From an uncultured Bacteroidota bacterium (lineage in GTDB: Bacteria; Bacteroidota; Bacteroidia; Bacteroidales; CAIWKO01), in the NCBI GenBank assembly GCA_937934705.1, contig CALGYY010000237.1:1-13825 (forward strand): a stretch of 13,825 nt of DNA, written 5' to 3'. This document shows positions 1-7,213 of the stretch, piece after piece. The first letter of the stretch is position 1. Every line of letters starts with the position of its first letter. The notes under the pieces are model-generated. The model worked only from the letters and a program-made list of their open reading frames with translations. It was not told the DNA's origin and made no database searches. The position numbers and the translations under genes are program-made.

Positions 1-1
1 C

Positions 2-1492
2 GCCATACCTGCATTGTGCAACAATGGTAATGCCGTTACTCTCAATACAGGTGTGCCTGCAGGTGGAATATACAGCGGGAACGGGGTGACAGGGAGCAGC
101 TTCAATCCTCTGACAGCCGGACCCGGAACCCACACCATCACATATACCTATACCGACATCAACAATTGCACGAACACTGCAGTTCAGAACGTGACCGTTT
201 ATCAGGCACCCACGGTATCAGTATCTCCGGCAAATGCCACCGTTTGCCTTGGCAATGTTGTGAATCTGACCGCCTCCGGCGCTACGAATTACACCTGGGC
301 ACCTCCCGCCGGACTGAGCGGGACGACCGGCACATCCGTTGCCGCAAGCCCGGCAGCGACTTCAACTTACGTGGTAACCGGAGAAACCAACGGCTGTACG
401 AACACAGCAAGCGTAACGGTAACCGTTGTGACCAATATCCCGATCACCATTGTACCGGCTAATCCATCCATATGTCCCGGATCATATACGGTTCTCACAG
501 CCACCGGTGCGGCAACTTACACCTGGGCTCCACCCATCGGGCTCAGCAACACAAGTGGCTCCAGCGTGGCTGCCAGTCCGACGGTGACCACCACCTATAC
601 GGTCACGGGTGACGATGGCGCCGGATGTACCGGAACAGCCACTGCCACTGTCAATATTTATCCGAATGTGCTGATGAACTTCATGGCCATGCCTGTTTCA
701 GGCTGTCCTCCACTGGAAGTCGACTTCACTTTCGTTCCTTCACCTCTGATCGATTCGACAAGCTGGTCGTGGAATTTCGGCGACCCGGATGCCGGTGCTG
801 ATAACACCTCGACACTTCAGAATCCGAGTCACACTTATTATGAACCGGATATCTATATTGTGACCCTCAGCGGGACAACCACCGACGGATGTGCGGCTTC
901 AAGCAGTGACACCATCACCCTCTTCCCTGCTCCCGTGGCCGACTTTATCGCTAACCCGCCCGCGGTGACCATGGAAAATCCCCTCATCAATTTTATTGAT
1001 CAGTCGCTTGGAGCTTACTACTGGGATTGGAATTTCGGCGACCCGACCAGCCAGGAATTCAATGTATCTGACCTGCAGAACCCTGACCACCTTTACGGTG
1101 AGGCCGGTGAATATACGGTAACACTCATCGTTGAGAACATGAACGGTTGTACCGATACCGCCATTCACACCGTGGAGGTGATCGACGCTTTTGCTTTCTT
1201 TATCCCCAATGCTTTCTCTCCCAATGGTGATTATGTGAATGAACTTTTCATTCCGCTGGGTGTGGGCTTCCAGGAGGAAACATTCAAAATGAGGATTTTC
1301 GACCGCTGGGGGCAGGAAGTTTATTACACCGAAGACATTCATAAGGGCTGGGACGGAACCAGCATGTACAGCGGAAAGCTTCAGCCCCAGGGGATCTACT
1401 CTTACATTATCAATGTTCACGATGATGGAAACTTCCCGCACCGTTATATTGGCAGTGTAACCCTTCTGCCTTCGAAAGAAAGCGATCAATAA
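2..1492 (+). CDS. Surface protein with Ig-like and PKD domains and a T9SS type B (gliding-motility-type) sorting domain, 5'-truncated
   Basis: This is the C-terminal part of a larger exported protein; the frame is open to the left edge, so the true start and signal peptide lie outside. Residues are counted from the codon at base 14. A partial repeat (about 1-64) is followed by two similar Ig-like repeats (about 67-138 and 143-215), each with a C at the start, a TWAPP.GLS motif and a late TNGC/GAGC cysteine. Two PKD domains follow (about 223-305 and 306-390), recognised by WNFGDP, LQNP.H.Y and Y.VTL. The last 100 residues match the gliding-motility-associated C-terminal domain: FIPNAFSPNGD, then FDRWGQEVY, GWDG and GIYSYII. 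In this family that domain directs T9SS export to the cell surface or medium. The likely role is adhesin or surface structure; no enzyme domain is visible in this part. It ends just before a clear terminator. Confidence 0.9.
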   Translation, partial: AIPALCNNGNAVTLNTGVPAGGIYSGNGVTGSSFNPLTAGPGTHTITYTYTDINNCTNTAVQNVTVYQAPTVSVSPANATVCLGNVVNLTASGATNYTWAPPAGLSGTTGTSVAASPAATSTYVVTGETNGCTNTASVTVTVVTNIPITIVPANPSICPGSYTVLTATGAATYTWAPPIGLSNTSGSSVAASPTVTTTYTVTGDDGAGCTGTATATVNIYPNVLMNFMAMPVSGCPPLEVDFTFVPSPLIDSTSWSWNFGDPDAGADNTSTLQNPSHTYYEPDIYIVTLSGTTTDGCAASSSDTITLFPAPVADFIANPPAVTMENPLINFIDQSLGAYYWDWNFGDPTSQEFNVSDLQNPDHLYGEAGEYTVTLIVENMNGCTDTAIHTVEVIDAFAFFIPNAFSPNGDYVNELFIPLGVGFQEETFKMRIFDRWGQEVYYTEDIHKGWDGTSMYSGKLQPQGIYSYIINVHDDGNFPHRYIGSVTLLPSKESDQ

Positions 1493-1510
1493 AGCAAGGT
1501 CCTGACATCG

Positions 1511-1541
1511 GAGGCTGTCTCAAAAGGACAGCCTCTTTTTT
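1511..1541 (+). terminator. Intrinsic terminator of the PKD protein gene
   Basis: A perfect 9-bp inverted repeat, GAGGCTGTC (1511-1519) and GACAGCCTC (1527-1535), encloses a 7-base loop and is followed at once by six T (1536-1541). It starts 18 bases after the stop of the PKD protein gene. The T tract lies only on the right, so it acts rightward. It separates that gene from the hypothetical gene starting at 1566. Confidence 0.9.
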
Positions 1542-1553
1542 ATCTTTTATTCA

Positions 1554-1561
1554 TACTTTTG
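1554..1561 (+). promoter_or_regulatory. Candidate Bacteroidota -7 promoter box (TAnnTTTG) before the gene at 1566
   Basis: TACTTTTG matches the TAnnTTTG -7 consensus used by the main sigma factor of Bacteroidota. It lies just after the preceding terminator and only 4 bases before the ATG. If it is used, transcription would start at or near the start codon and give a leaderless or almost leaderless message. I see no convincing -33 TTG element at the right distance, so a chance match is possible. Confidence 0.3.
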
Positions 1562-1565
1562 ATGC

Positions 1566-2426
1566 ATGAAATCTTTGATGTTTCTGCATTTGTTCGTTCT
1601 GAGCTGTATGGGGCTTATGGCTCAGCAGGGAAGCATACCGGACACGGTGAACCGCCTGCGTTATCCGAATCCCAATCCTGAGTTCAGCATGGGTGACAGT
1701 GTGGATTGCGCAAGGGTTATGGTCTTTCTGTTCCGTGACTCAACGGTGAATGATATTGCAGTGCTCCGCACCCATTTTACCGACCAGTTTCTCCAGGTTT
1801 GTTACACGCAGCGAATGTACCCTGCCAGCCGGATCTGGGGTTACAATGCAGGCAACAAATATTACCGGAGCGGCTCCGTGCCGGGTAACCGCTTTGTTTT
1901 CGCCGAAAGGATGCTCAGCGGAAAATACAGCCTGTATTATTGCCGGAGCATTCCCGGATGGCCGGGAGATGTGAGGCTACTGAGCGGGGATCCTAAAAAC
2001 CCGGATTACATGAACCGAAATGTGATTGAGGACCGCAGCAGGAAGAACCGCATCACACAGTATCATTATTTCATCACACCGCCATCCGATTCTTCCCAAA
2101 TGATCCTTGTCAATTCCAGGAATATTAAAACGGTGGCGAAAGACCACTTCAAAGATTGTCCCCCCGCATATCAGGACGCCATGAAATTCCACCGCCGGTA
2201 CCGTACGGTTCAGAATATCACACTGGGCTTAGGGGTGGCCTCATACATTGTCAGTTTCCTTAATCCCGGCGGACAAAAAGTGGATGCCTTCAATTACGAC
2301 AGCCCTTTCCTCTATGTTTCCCTGGCGTCATTAGGCACTTTCGTATATTACAGGATCAAAGCCAACCGGAAATCACTGCAACCCGATGAAATGAAGGGCA
2401 TCATCCACACCCTGAATCAGTACTGA
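1566..2426 (+). CDS. Hypothetical exported protein with a signal peptide and two C-terminal hydrophobic segments
   Basis: I do not recognise a family. The 286-residue protein opens with a signal sequence (MKSL then a hydrophobic run, with likely cleavage in the LMAQQG region near residues 19-20), so most of it should lie beyond the inner membrane. The middle (about 30-205) is rich in aromatic residues, R and D, with no motif I can name. Near the C-terminus, after a basic patch (HRRYR, about 209-213), come two hydrophobic stretches (about 218-233 and 248-263) separated by a polar NPGG loop, which could be a membrane hairpin. The protein ends with a polar tail. It sits alone between a terminator and a convergent gene: its TGA (2424-2426) directly touches the stop of the terC-like gene on the other strand. 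The ATG at 1566 is chosen because it begins the signal peptide; an internal ATG at codon 5 would shorten it. Confidence 0.75.
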   Translation: MKSLMFLHLFVLSCMGLMAQQGSIPDTVNRLRYPNPNPEFSMGDSVDCARVMVFLFRDSTVNDIAVLRTHFTDQFLQVCYTQRMYPASRIWGYNAGNKYYRSGSVPGNRFVFAERMLSGKYSLYYCRSIPGWPGDVRLLSGDPKNPDYMNRNVIEDRSRKNRITQYHYFITPPSDSSQMILVNSRNIKTVAKDHFKDCPPAYQDAMKFHRRYRTVQNITLGLGVASYIVSFLNPGGQKVDAFNYDSPFLYVSLASLGTFVYYRIKANRKSLQPDEMKGIIHTLNQY

Positions 2427-3173
2427 TCAGGCATGTTCCCCGCTTTTTTCTTTCGCCTTTCTTTTCTTGAACATCCTGATATTCAATATCTCAACAAGAA
2501 GAGAGAAGATCACTGCGAAGTAAATGTAGCCTTTGGGAACATCGAAATGCAGACCTTCTACCATCAGCATGAAACCAATGAGAATCAAAAACGAGAGCGC
2601 CAGGATCTGCAGGGTGGGCTGACGGTTAATAAAACGGCTGATAGCCCCTGAAAACAGCATCATGATCACCAGGGAGATCACCACAGCGATGATCATGAGG
2701 GTCACTTCTTTGGTCATACCGATGGCTGTGAGTATGGAGTCAAATGAAAAAATGATATCCAGCAGAACGATCTGGAGGATGGCACCGGAAACACCCCGGG
2801 TTTTCACTTCTTTCTGACCATGCTCCCGTGCTTCGACCTTATGATGGATCTCTGTCGTACTTTTTGCAAGAAGAAATATTCCACCGGCAATCAATATCAA
2901 ATCCCGGATGCTGACCTCATGGTATAATCCCCAGAAATCGATCGTAAACAGGGTGCTGGTCAGACCGATGATCCAGGAAATTCCCAGCAGCAAAGCAATA
3001 CGGAATACCATCGCAAGGATCAGCCCCAGATTCCTGGCCATGCGCTGGCGTTCCTGGGGAAGTTTCCCGGTTACAATCGAAATAAAAATGATATTATCGA
3101 TCCCTAAAACCACCTCGAGAAAGGTCAGGGTCAGGATGGCTATCCATGTTTCGGGCTGAAGAAAAAGTTCCAT
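2427..3173 (-). CDS. TerC-family integral membrane protein
   Basis: This 248-residue protein matches the TerC family of multi-pass inner-membrane proteins. The two hallmark acidic motifs of the family are present: EVVLGIDN at residues 20-27 and DIIFSFDS at 139-146, each inside a hydrophobic segment. About seven membrane spans can be drawn, with a charged cytoplasmic loop near 105-128 (many H, E, K) and a basic tail (MFKKRKAKEK). Family members are linked to tellurite resistance and to manganese or other metal export, including metal loading of secreted proteins; which of these applies here cannot be told from sequence. The gene starts 10 bases after the recR stop, so the two are probably co-transcribed in the order recR-terC. 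Its stop abuts that of the convergent gene at 2426. No clear Shine-Dalgarno sequence precedes the ATG. Confidence 0.9.
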   Translation of the reverse strand: MELFLQPETWIAILTLTFLEVVLGIDNIIFISIVTGKLPQERQRMARNLGLILAMVFRIALLLGISWIIGLTSTLFTIDFWGLYHEVSIRDLILIAGGIFLLAKSTTEIHHKVEAREHGQKEVKTRGVSGAILQIVLLDIIFSFDSILTAIGMTKEVTLMIIAVVISLVIMMLFSGAISRFINRQPTLQILALSFLILIGFMLMVEGLHFDVPKGYIYFAVIFSLLVEILNIRMFKKRKAKEKSGEHA

Positions 3174-3183
3174 GCTGCTAGGT

Positions 3184-3816
3184 TCAACGGTTATTAACCA
3201 GTGTTGACTGATAGGGTGTGCGATTCAGAATGGAGCGACCCAGCGTAACTTCATCTGCATACTCCAGATCGTCCCCGAATGATATCCCCCTCGCAATGAC
3301 TGATATGCTCAGTTCTGCATGCTCAAGTTTCCGGAAAATATAAAAGCTGGTCGTATCCCCTTCAATGGTGGCCGGAAGTGCAAAAATCAACTCTTTGACC
3401 CCCTCAGCACTCAGCCGTCCGACAAGACTTTCAATATTCAGATCCTCCGGCCTGACCCCATCCATTGGAGAAATTAATCCATTAAGAATATGATAAATAC
3501 CCTTATATTGTCGCGTATTTTCCACGGCAATCACATCACGGATATCTTCCACCACACAGATCAGAGAATGGTCGCGGTGAGCAGAAGCACAAATCTCACA
3601 AACCTCCTGATCGGAGATATTATGGCACTCCCTGCAATAGCGGACTTCCTCGCGCAGCCTGATGAGAGCATTTCCCAGTGCCTGCACATTGACTGCTTCC
3701 TGTTTCAGCAGGTGCAGCACAAGCCGCATAGCTGTTTTCCTTCCGATTCCCGGCAGGCGGGAAAGTTCGTTCACAGCCTGCTCAAACAATCGCGAAGGAT
3801 AGGAGTTTGTATGCAT
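3184..3816 (-). CDS. recR: Recombination protein RecR
   Basis: RecR works with RecO (and RecF) to load RecA on single-stranded gaps during recombinational repair, in the cytoplasm. The 210-residue protein has the full family layout and usual length. There is a helix-hairpin-helix DNA-binding region with LSRLPGIGRKTA (18-29) and a C4 zinc site formed by C61, C64, C73 and C76. A Toprim domain begins at ICVVED (86-91) and includes the conserved Y.GIYHIL..L stretch and ALPATIEGDTT (146-156). The C-terminal signature DLEYADEVTLGR is at 183-194. All key residues expected for a working protein are visible. It is the first gene of a probable recR-terC leftward operon. A good TAnnTTTG box lies about 55 bases upstream on the same strand. 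Confidence 0.97.
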   Translation of the reverse strand: MHTNSYPSRLFEQAVNELSRLPGIGRKTAMRLVLHLLKQEAVNVQALGNALIRLREEVRYCRECHNISDQEVCEICASAHRDHSLICVVEDIRDVIAVENTRQYKGIYHILNGLISPMDGVRPEDLNIESLVGRLSAEGVKELIFALPATIEGDTTSFYIFRKLEHAELSISVIARGISFGDDLEYADEVTLGRSILNRTPYQSTLVNNR

Positions 3817-3871
3817 TTATCGCTTGAATATAAGATGAAACGGGTGCCTGAAAAAAGCTAAATTTGTCCTG

Positions 3872-3879
3872 CAAAATTA
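3872..3879 (-). promoter_or_regulatory. Candidate promoter box of recR
   Basis: On the minus strand this reads TAATTTTG, an exact match to the Bacteroidota TAnnTTTG -7 element. It lies 55 bases upstream of the recR ATG, leaving an untranslated leader of roughly 45-50 bases, a plausible length. The -33 region is not clear. It sits in the 134-base gap shared with the divergent symporter gene. Confidence 0.45.
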
Positions 3880-3890
3880 CGGAAATTAAC

Positions 3891-3936
3891 AGGCCTTAAG
3901 GATTGACTTGACTTAATTTTTCAACAGCAAAGGCCT
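3891..3936. repeat. Two AGGCCT palindromes 40 bases apart in the recR/symporter gap
   Basis: The six-base palindrome AGGCCT occurs at 3891-3896 and again at 3931-3936 in the non-coding gap between two divergent genes. Between them lies a repeated TTGACT (3903-3908 and 3908-3913). The spacing is near four helical turns, which would put both sites on the same DNA face, as in some operators. Six-base palindromes are common by chance, so this is only a candidate. Confidence 0.2.
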
Positions 3937-3950
3937 AAAAACCGAGCCTC

Positions 3951-5405
3951 ATGACCCCAGAACTGATACTCGTCAGCTTTCTTGCCTATACCCTGCTGCT
4001 CTTTCTGATCACCTGGATCACAGCACGGAAAGCCAACAGCGCATCCTACTTTATCGGCAACAAGACCTCCCCCTGGTTTGTGGTGGCCTATGGTATGATC
4101 GGCGCCTCACTGTCAGGGGTTACCTTCATGTCAGTCCCCGGTTGGGTGGGCGATACACAATTCAGCTACCTGATGGTGGTGGCCGGTTATTTCTTCGGCT
4201 ATCTTATCATCGCCAATATCCTCCTTCCACTCTATTACCGGCTGAATCTCACATCAATTTATTCGTACCTGGAGCAACGCTTCGGTTTCTGGTCCTATAA
4301 AACAGGCTCATTCTTTTTTCTGCTTTCCCGGACCATCGGGGCCTCTTTCAGAATGTTTCTGGTTATCAACGTCTTACACATTTTCGTGTTTCAGCAGTGG
4401 GGCATACCGTTCTGGGTATCGGTATGCATTTTCATCCTGCTGATTATACTCTACACCTTTAAAGGGGGAATTAAGACCATTATCTGGACAGACACTCTTC
4501 AAACCACTTTCATGCTCGCCGCCCTGGTCATCACCATCGTACTCATCTCACAGGGACTCAATCTCAGCCTCAGCAGTCTGACCAGCACCATCTTTGAAAG
4601 CGAGTATGCCAAGGTCATTGTGACTGACTGGACCGCTAAGAACCATTGGCTGAAACAGTTCTTTAGCGGGATGTTTATCACGATCGTTATGACGGGCCTC
4701 GATCAGGAAATGATGCAGAAGAATCTGAGTTGCCGGAGTATCCGGGATGCAAAAAAGAACATGATCAGTTTCAGTGTGATCCTGGTGATCGTAAACTTCA
4801 TTTTTCTTTTCCTGGGCGCAACACTATATACTTACGCCACACGCGAAGGCATTATACTGCCCGAAAGAAGTGATGACCTCTTCCCCATGCTGGCCATCCA
4901 ATACCTTGGACCGCTGGCAGGACTGGTGTTTATCATCGGATTGATTTCTGCCGCGTATCCCAGTGCTGACGGTGCATTAACGTCGCTGACGACGGCAGTA
5001 TGCATCGACTTTCTCGGACTACCGAAAAAGGATCATCTGACAGAGAAGCAAAAAACCCGCATCCGGTATATGGTTCACGTGGGTTTTGCCATTATTCTTC
5101 TGGCCGTGATCATCATCTTCCAGGCCATCAACGACAGGGCGGTGATTGACAAGCTTTTTACCGTAGCTGGTTACACCTACGGGCCCCTCCTGGGTCTTTA
5201 CGCTTTCGGACTTTTCACACGCAGGGCCGTGCGCGACCGCTGGGTTCCCCTGGTTGCTGTTTTGTCACCGGTGATCTGTTATTTCCTGAGCGATCATTCA
5301 ATGGTACTTTTTGCCGGGTATAAATTCGGATTTGAGCTTCTTATCCTGAACGGGATGCTGACTTTTGCCGGACTATTGATCATTAGTAAAAAGCCAGAAA
5401 TATAG
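3951..5405 (+). CDS. Sodium:solute symporter (SSF family)
   Basis: This 484-residue inner-membrane protein should import a small solute driven by the sodium gradient. Hydrophobic segments run along its whole length, consistent with the 13 or so spans of the SSF fold. Family marks include GMIGASLSGVTFMS (48-61, first core helix), a GGIKTIIWTDTLQ stretch (172-184) close to the classic SSF signature, LDQEMMQKNLSCRS (250-263), DDLFPMLA (308-315) and SAAYPSADGALTSL (333-346), where family members coordinate sodium through small hydroxyl residues. The substrate cannot be read from sequence; sugars, amino acids, carboxylates and sialic acid are all transported by relatives. The stop (5403-5405, TAG) directly abuts the ATG of the AlbA_2-domain gene, so the pair is almost certainly co-transcribed and probably translationally coupled. 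It is divergent from recR. Confidence 0.93.
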   Translation: MTPELILVSFLAYTLLLFLITWITARKANSASYFIGNKTSPWFVVAYGMIGASLSGVTFMSVPGWVGDTQFSYLMVVAGYFFGYLIIANILLPLYYRLNLTSIYSYLEQRFGFWSYKTGSFFFLLSRTIGASFRMFLVINVLHIFVFQQWGIPFWVSVCIFILLIILYTFKGGIKTIIWTDTLQTTFMLAALVITIVLISQGLNLSLSSLTSTIFESEYAKVIVTDWTAKNHWLKQFFSGMFITIVMTGLDQEMMQKNLSCRSIRDAKKNMISFSVILVIVNFIFLFLGATLYTYATREGIILPERSDDLFPMLAIQYLGPLAGLVFIIGLISAAYPSADGALTSLTTAVCIDFLGLPKKDHLTEKQKTRIRYMVHVGFAIILLAVIIIFQAINDRAVIDKLFTVAGYTYGPLLGLYAFGLFTRRAVRDRWVPLVAVLSPVICYFLSDHSMVLFAGYKFGFELLILNGMLTFAGLLIISKKPEI

Positions 5406-6077
5406 ATGCCCCTGACCTACATTAAGCAGCTCATCGCGCAGGGCGAACACCAGAGGCTGGATTTCAAATTCGGGATCAGCGACAGCCGGAAGATTGCCCG
5501 TTCCATCTCTGCTTTCAGCAACACAGAGGGCGGAACACTGCTCATAGGTGTGAAAGACAACGGGGTGATTGCCGGGGTGCGTACCGAAGAGGAATATTAC
5601 ATGGTGGAAGCCGCAGCAGGCATGTACTGCCGGCCGGAAGTTCCCTTTCAGGCGAAATCCTATACTGAAGACGGGAAAAAAGTGCTGGAGATCATCATCC
5701 CGAAAAACGAGGAGGTCATCCATTATGCACAGGATGAAGCCGGGAAATGGCTGGCTTACATACGCAGGCACGACCAGAATATCCTGGTGAACGGCATCTG
5801 GATCAGGGTTTGGAAACGCCGGAAAATGCCGGCCGGCACCTATCTCCGCTACACCGAACCCGAAGAGAAGATCTTGCGATACCTCCTGGAGAACGAACAG
5901 ATCAGCCTGTCGTCATTCTGCAGAATGGCCGGCCTGCCGAGAAAAAGGGCCGAAAACATCCTGGTGAACCTGATCAGTCTTGAGCTTGTTCAGATCCGTT
6001 TCACTGACCGCGGAGCTTTTTACGCTCTCGCCGATATGCGCGAAGAGGAAGTGAGAAAAGGCCTGGGTGATGCCTGA
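5406..6077 (+). CDS. AlbA_2-domain protein with C-terminal winged helix, putative nucleic-acid-binding regulator
   Basis: The 223-residue protein lacks a signal peptide and should be cytoplasmic. Residues about 12-127 match the AlbA_2 (Schlafen AlbA-like) domain: QGEHQRLDFK (12-21), then FSNTEGGTLLIGVKDNG (37-53) with the GG and IGV core, and YIRR (118-121). In this family the domain is usually thought to bind nucleic acid or a nucleotide and is often annotated as 'ATP-binding' or 'transcriptional regulator'; the exact activity is unsettled. Residues about 150-208 look like a winged helix-turn-helix: EEKILRYLLEN, SLSSFCRMAGLPRKRAENIL and a short wing ending in AFYAL. The ATG follows the symporter TAG with no spacer, so expression is tied to the transporter. 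A regulatory role linked to that transporter is an inference from position only. Confidence 0.85.
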   Translation: MPLTYIKQLIAQGEHQRLDFKFGISDSRKIARSISAFSNTEGGTLLIGVKDNGVIAGVRTEEEYYMVEAAAGMYCRPEVPFQAKSYTEDGKKVLEIIIPKNEEVIHYAQDEAGKWLAYIRRHDQNILVNGIWIRVWKRRKMPAGTYLRYTEPEEKILRYLLENEQISLSSFCRMAGLPRKRAENILVNLISLELVQIRFTDRGAFYALADMREEEVRKGLGDA

Positions 6078-6132
6078 GCTTGCAACCATACGTTCTTTCA
6101 CCATCCGGGAGCACTTATTTCTTCACTTTTCG

Positions 6133-6140
6133 TAACTTTA
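6133..6140 (+). promoter_or_regulatory. Candidate promoter box before the double-thioredoxin gene
   Basis: TAACTTTA matches the Bacteroidota TAnnTTTG -7 element at all fixed bases except the last. It is followed by an A-rich leader and lies 13 bases before the ATG at 6154. The box plus A-rich leader arrangement is typical of this phylum. No clear -33 TTG is visible. Confidence 0.35.
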
Positions 6141-6153
6141 CAAAAATAAAAAC

Positions 6154-7209
6154 ATGAAACGCCTGACTCTTCTGTTGATCCTCTCTGTTCATCTGCTCGT
6201 GCCATTGCAGGCGCAGATTGACAGTTCCGTTGTGAAACCGGGACTCATCCGGTGGATGAGTATTGAAGAAGCAGAAACTCAGAACAAGCAATACCCCAAA
6301 GCGGTAATGGTCTTTGTGATGACCGACTGGTGCGGCTGGTGCAAACATATGATGAACACTACCCTGGCCAATCCCGATGTGGCCGGATATATCAATCTGA
6401 ACTTCTACCCTGTTCTTTTCAATGCCGAATCAAAAGACAGCATCCGCTTCCACGACAGCACTTTTGTCAATCCCTCAGCAGAGTCCCGCAGCCCGCACAA
6501 CTTCACCCGCATGCTGCTGAACGGCAAGCTTTCGTACCCGACCACTGTTTTCTACAATAACGACTGGCAGTTCAAGCTGATCGTCCCGGGATACCAGGCC
6601 ATCAATGCCCTGGAACCCTTTCTGGTTTACACTACAGAATATGTTTTCAAAACCACAGCCGTGGAGACTTTCCGGGAAGAATACCTGAAAGCCGCCAAAG
6701 CAGACTCAGTCTTTGCAGGAAAACCCGAAATGTCATGGATGAGCATGGCCGAAGCATTGAAGAAGCAGCAGGAAAAGCCGAAGAAAATCATGGTACTGAT
6801 CAATACGGCCTGGTGTAACAGCGGAAGAACGTACAAGAATGCCACGTTCCGCGATTCACTGATCATGAAGGTGACCAACGACCTCTTCTACCCTGTATAC
6901 TTTGATGCCGAATCAAAAGATACCGTGACATTTAAAGGGATACGGTTCGTTAATGACGGTTCACTGGGCACATTTCACAGCTTCGCGGTCTCCCTGTGCA
7001 ACGGCAGGATTGTATTGCCCACCGTTGTTTTCATTGACACCAATTTCGACCTGATCGCTGCTATCCCCCAGTATTACGGACCCGACGATATGGAATTCAT
7101 CCTTCACTACTTCGGAGAAAGTTTTTACAAGACCCAGACCTGGGAGGAATTCAGAAAGACCTTCGTTCCTGTGAGGAACAAGAAGACAGAACATCAGTTT
7201 GGATTCTGA
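6154..7209 (+). CDS. Exported protein with two thioredoxin-like domains, the second with a degenerate active site
   Basis: The 351-residue protein starts with a signal peptide (MKRLTLLLILSVHLLVPLQA), so it should act in the periplasm. It contains two copies of a thioredoxin-like module. Copy 1 (about 34-176) has the active site DWCGWC (C60, C63) and a cis-proline motif YPT (128-130). Copy 2 (about 195-336) aligns with it throughout: WMS..EA, AESKD.I.F/AESKDTVTF, NGK..YPT/NGR..LPT, ETFREEYL/EEFRKTFV. However, its active site reads AWCNSG (C221, then G224), so the resolving cysteine is missing. Copy 1 could act as a disulfide reductase or oxidase; copy 2 cannot form the usual CXXC disulfide and may bind substrate or react through one cysteine. 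The gene has its own candidate promoter and ends 4 bases from the convergent AAA+ gene. The precise partner is unknown. Confidence 0.85.
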   Translation: MKRLTLLLILSVHLLVPLQAQIDSSVVKPGLIRWMSIEEAETQNKQYPKAVMVFVMTDWCGWCKHMMNTTLANPDVAGYINLNFYPVLFNAESKDSIRFHDSTFVNPSAESRSPHNFTRMLLNGKLSYPTTVFYNNDWQFKLIVPGYQAINALEPFLVYTTEYVFKTTAVETFREEYLKAAKADSVFAGKPEMSWMSMAEALKKQQEKPKKIMVLINTAWCNSGRTYKNATFRDSLIMKVTNDLFYPVYFDAESKDTVTFKGIRFVNDGSLGTFHSFAVSLCNGRIVLPTVVFIDTNFDLIAAIPQYYGPDDMEFILHYFGESFYKTQTWEEFRKTFVPVRNKKTEHQFGF

Positions 7210-7213
7210 TCCC

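Noticed and set aside
899..1489. Minus-strand frame opposite the PKD protein
   Set aside because: It mirrors the sorting and PKD domains of the real gene and has no domain or start context of its own.
3903..3936. TTGACT as a classic -35 box for the symporter
   Set aside because: No TATAAT-like -10 lies 16-18 bases downstream (agcaaa or aggcct instead), and this phylum uses a different promoter consensus.
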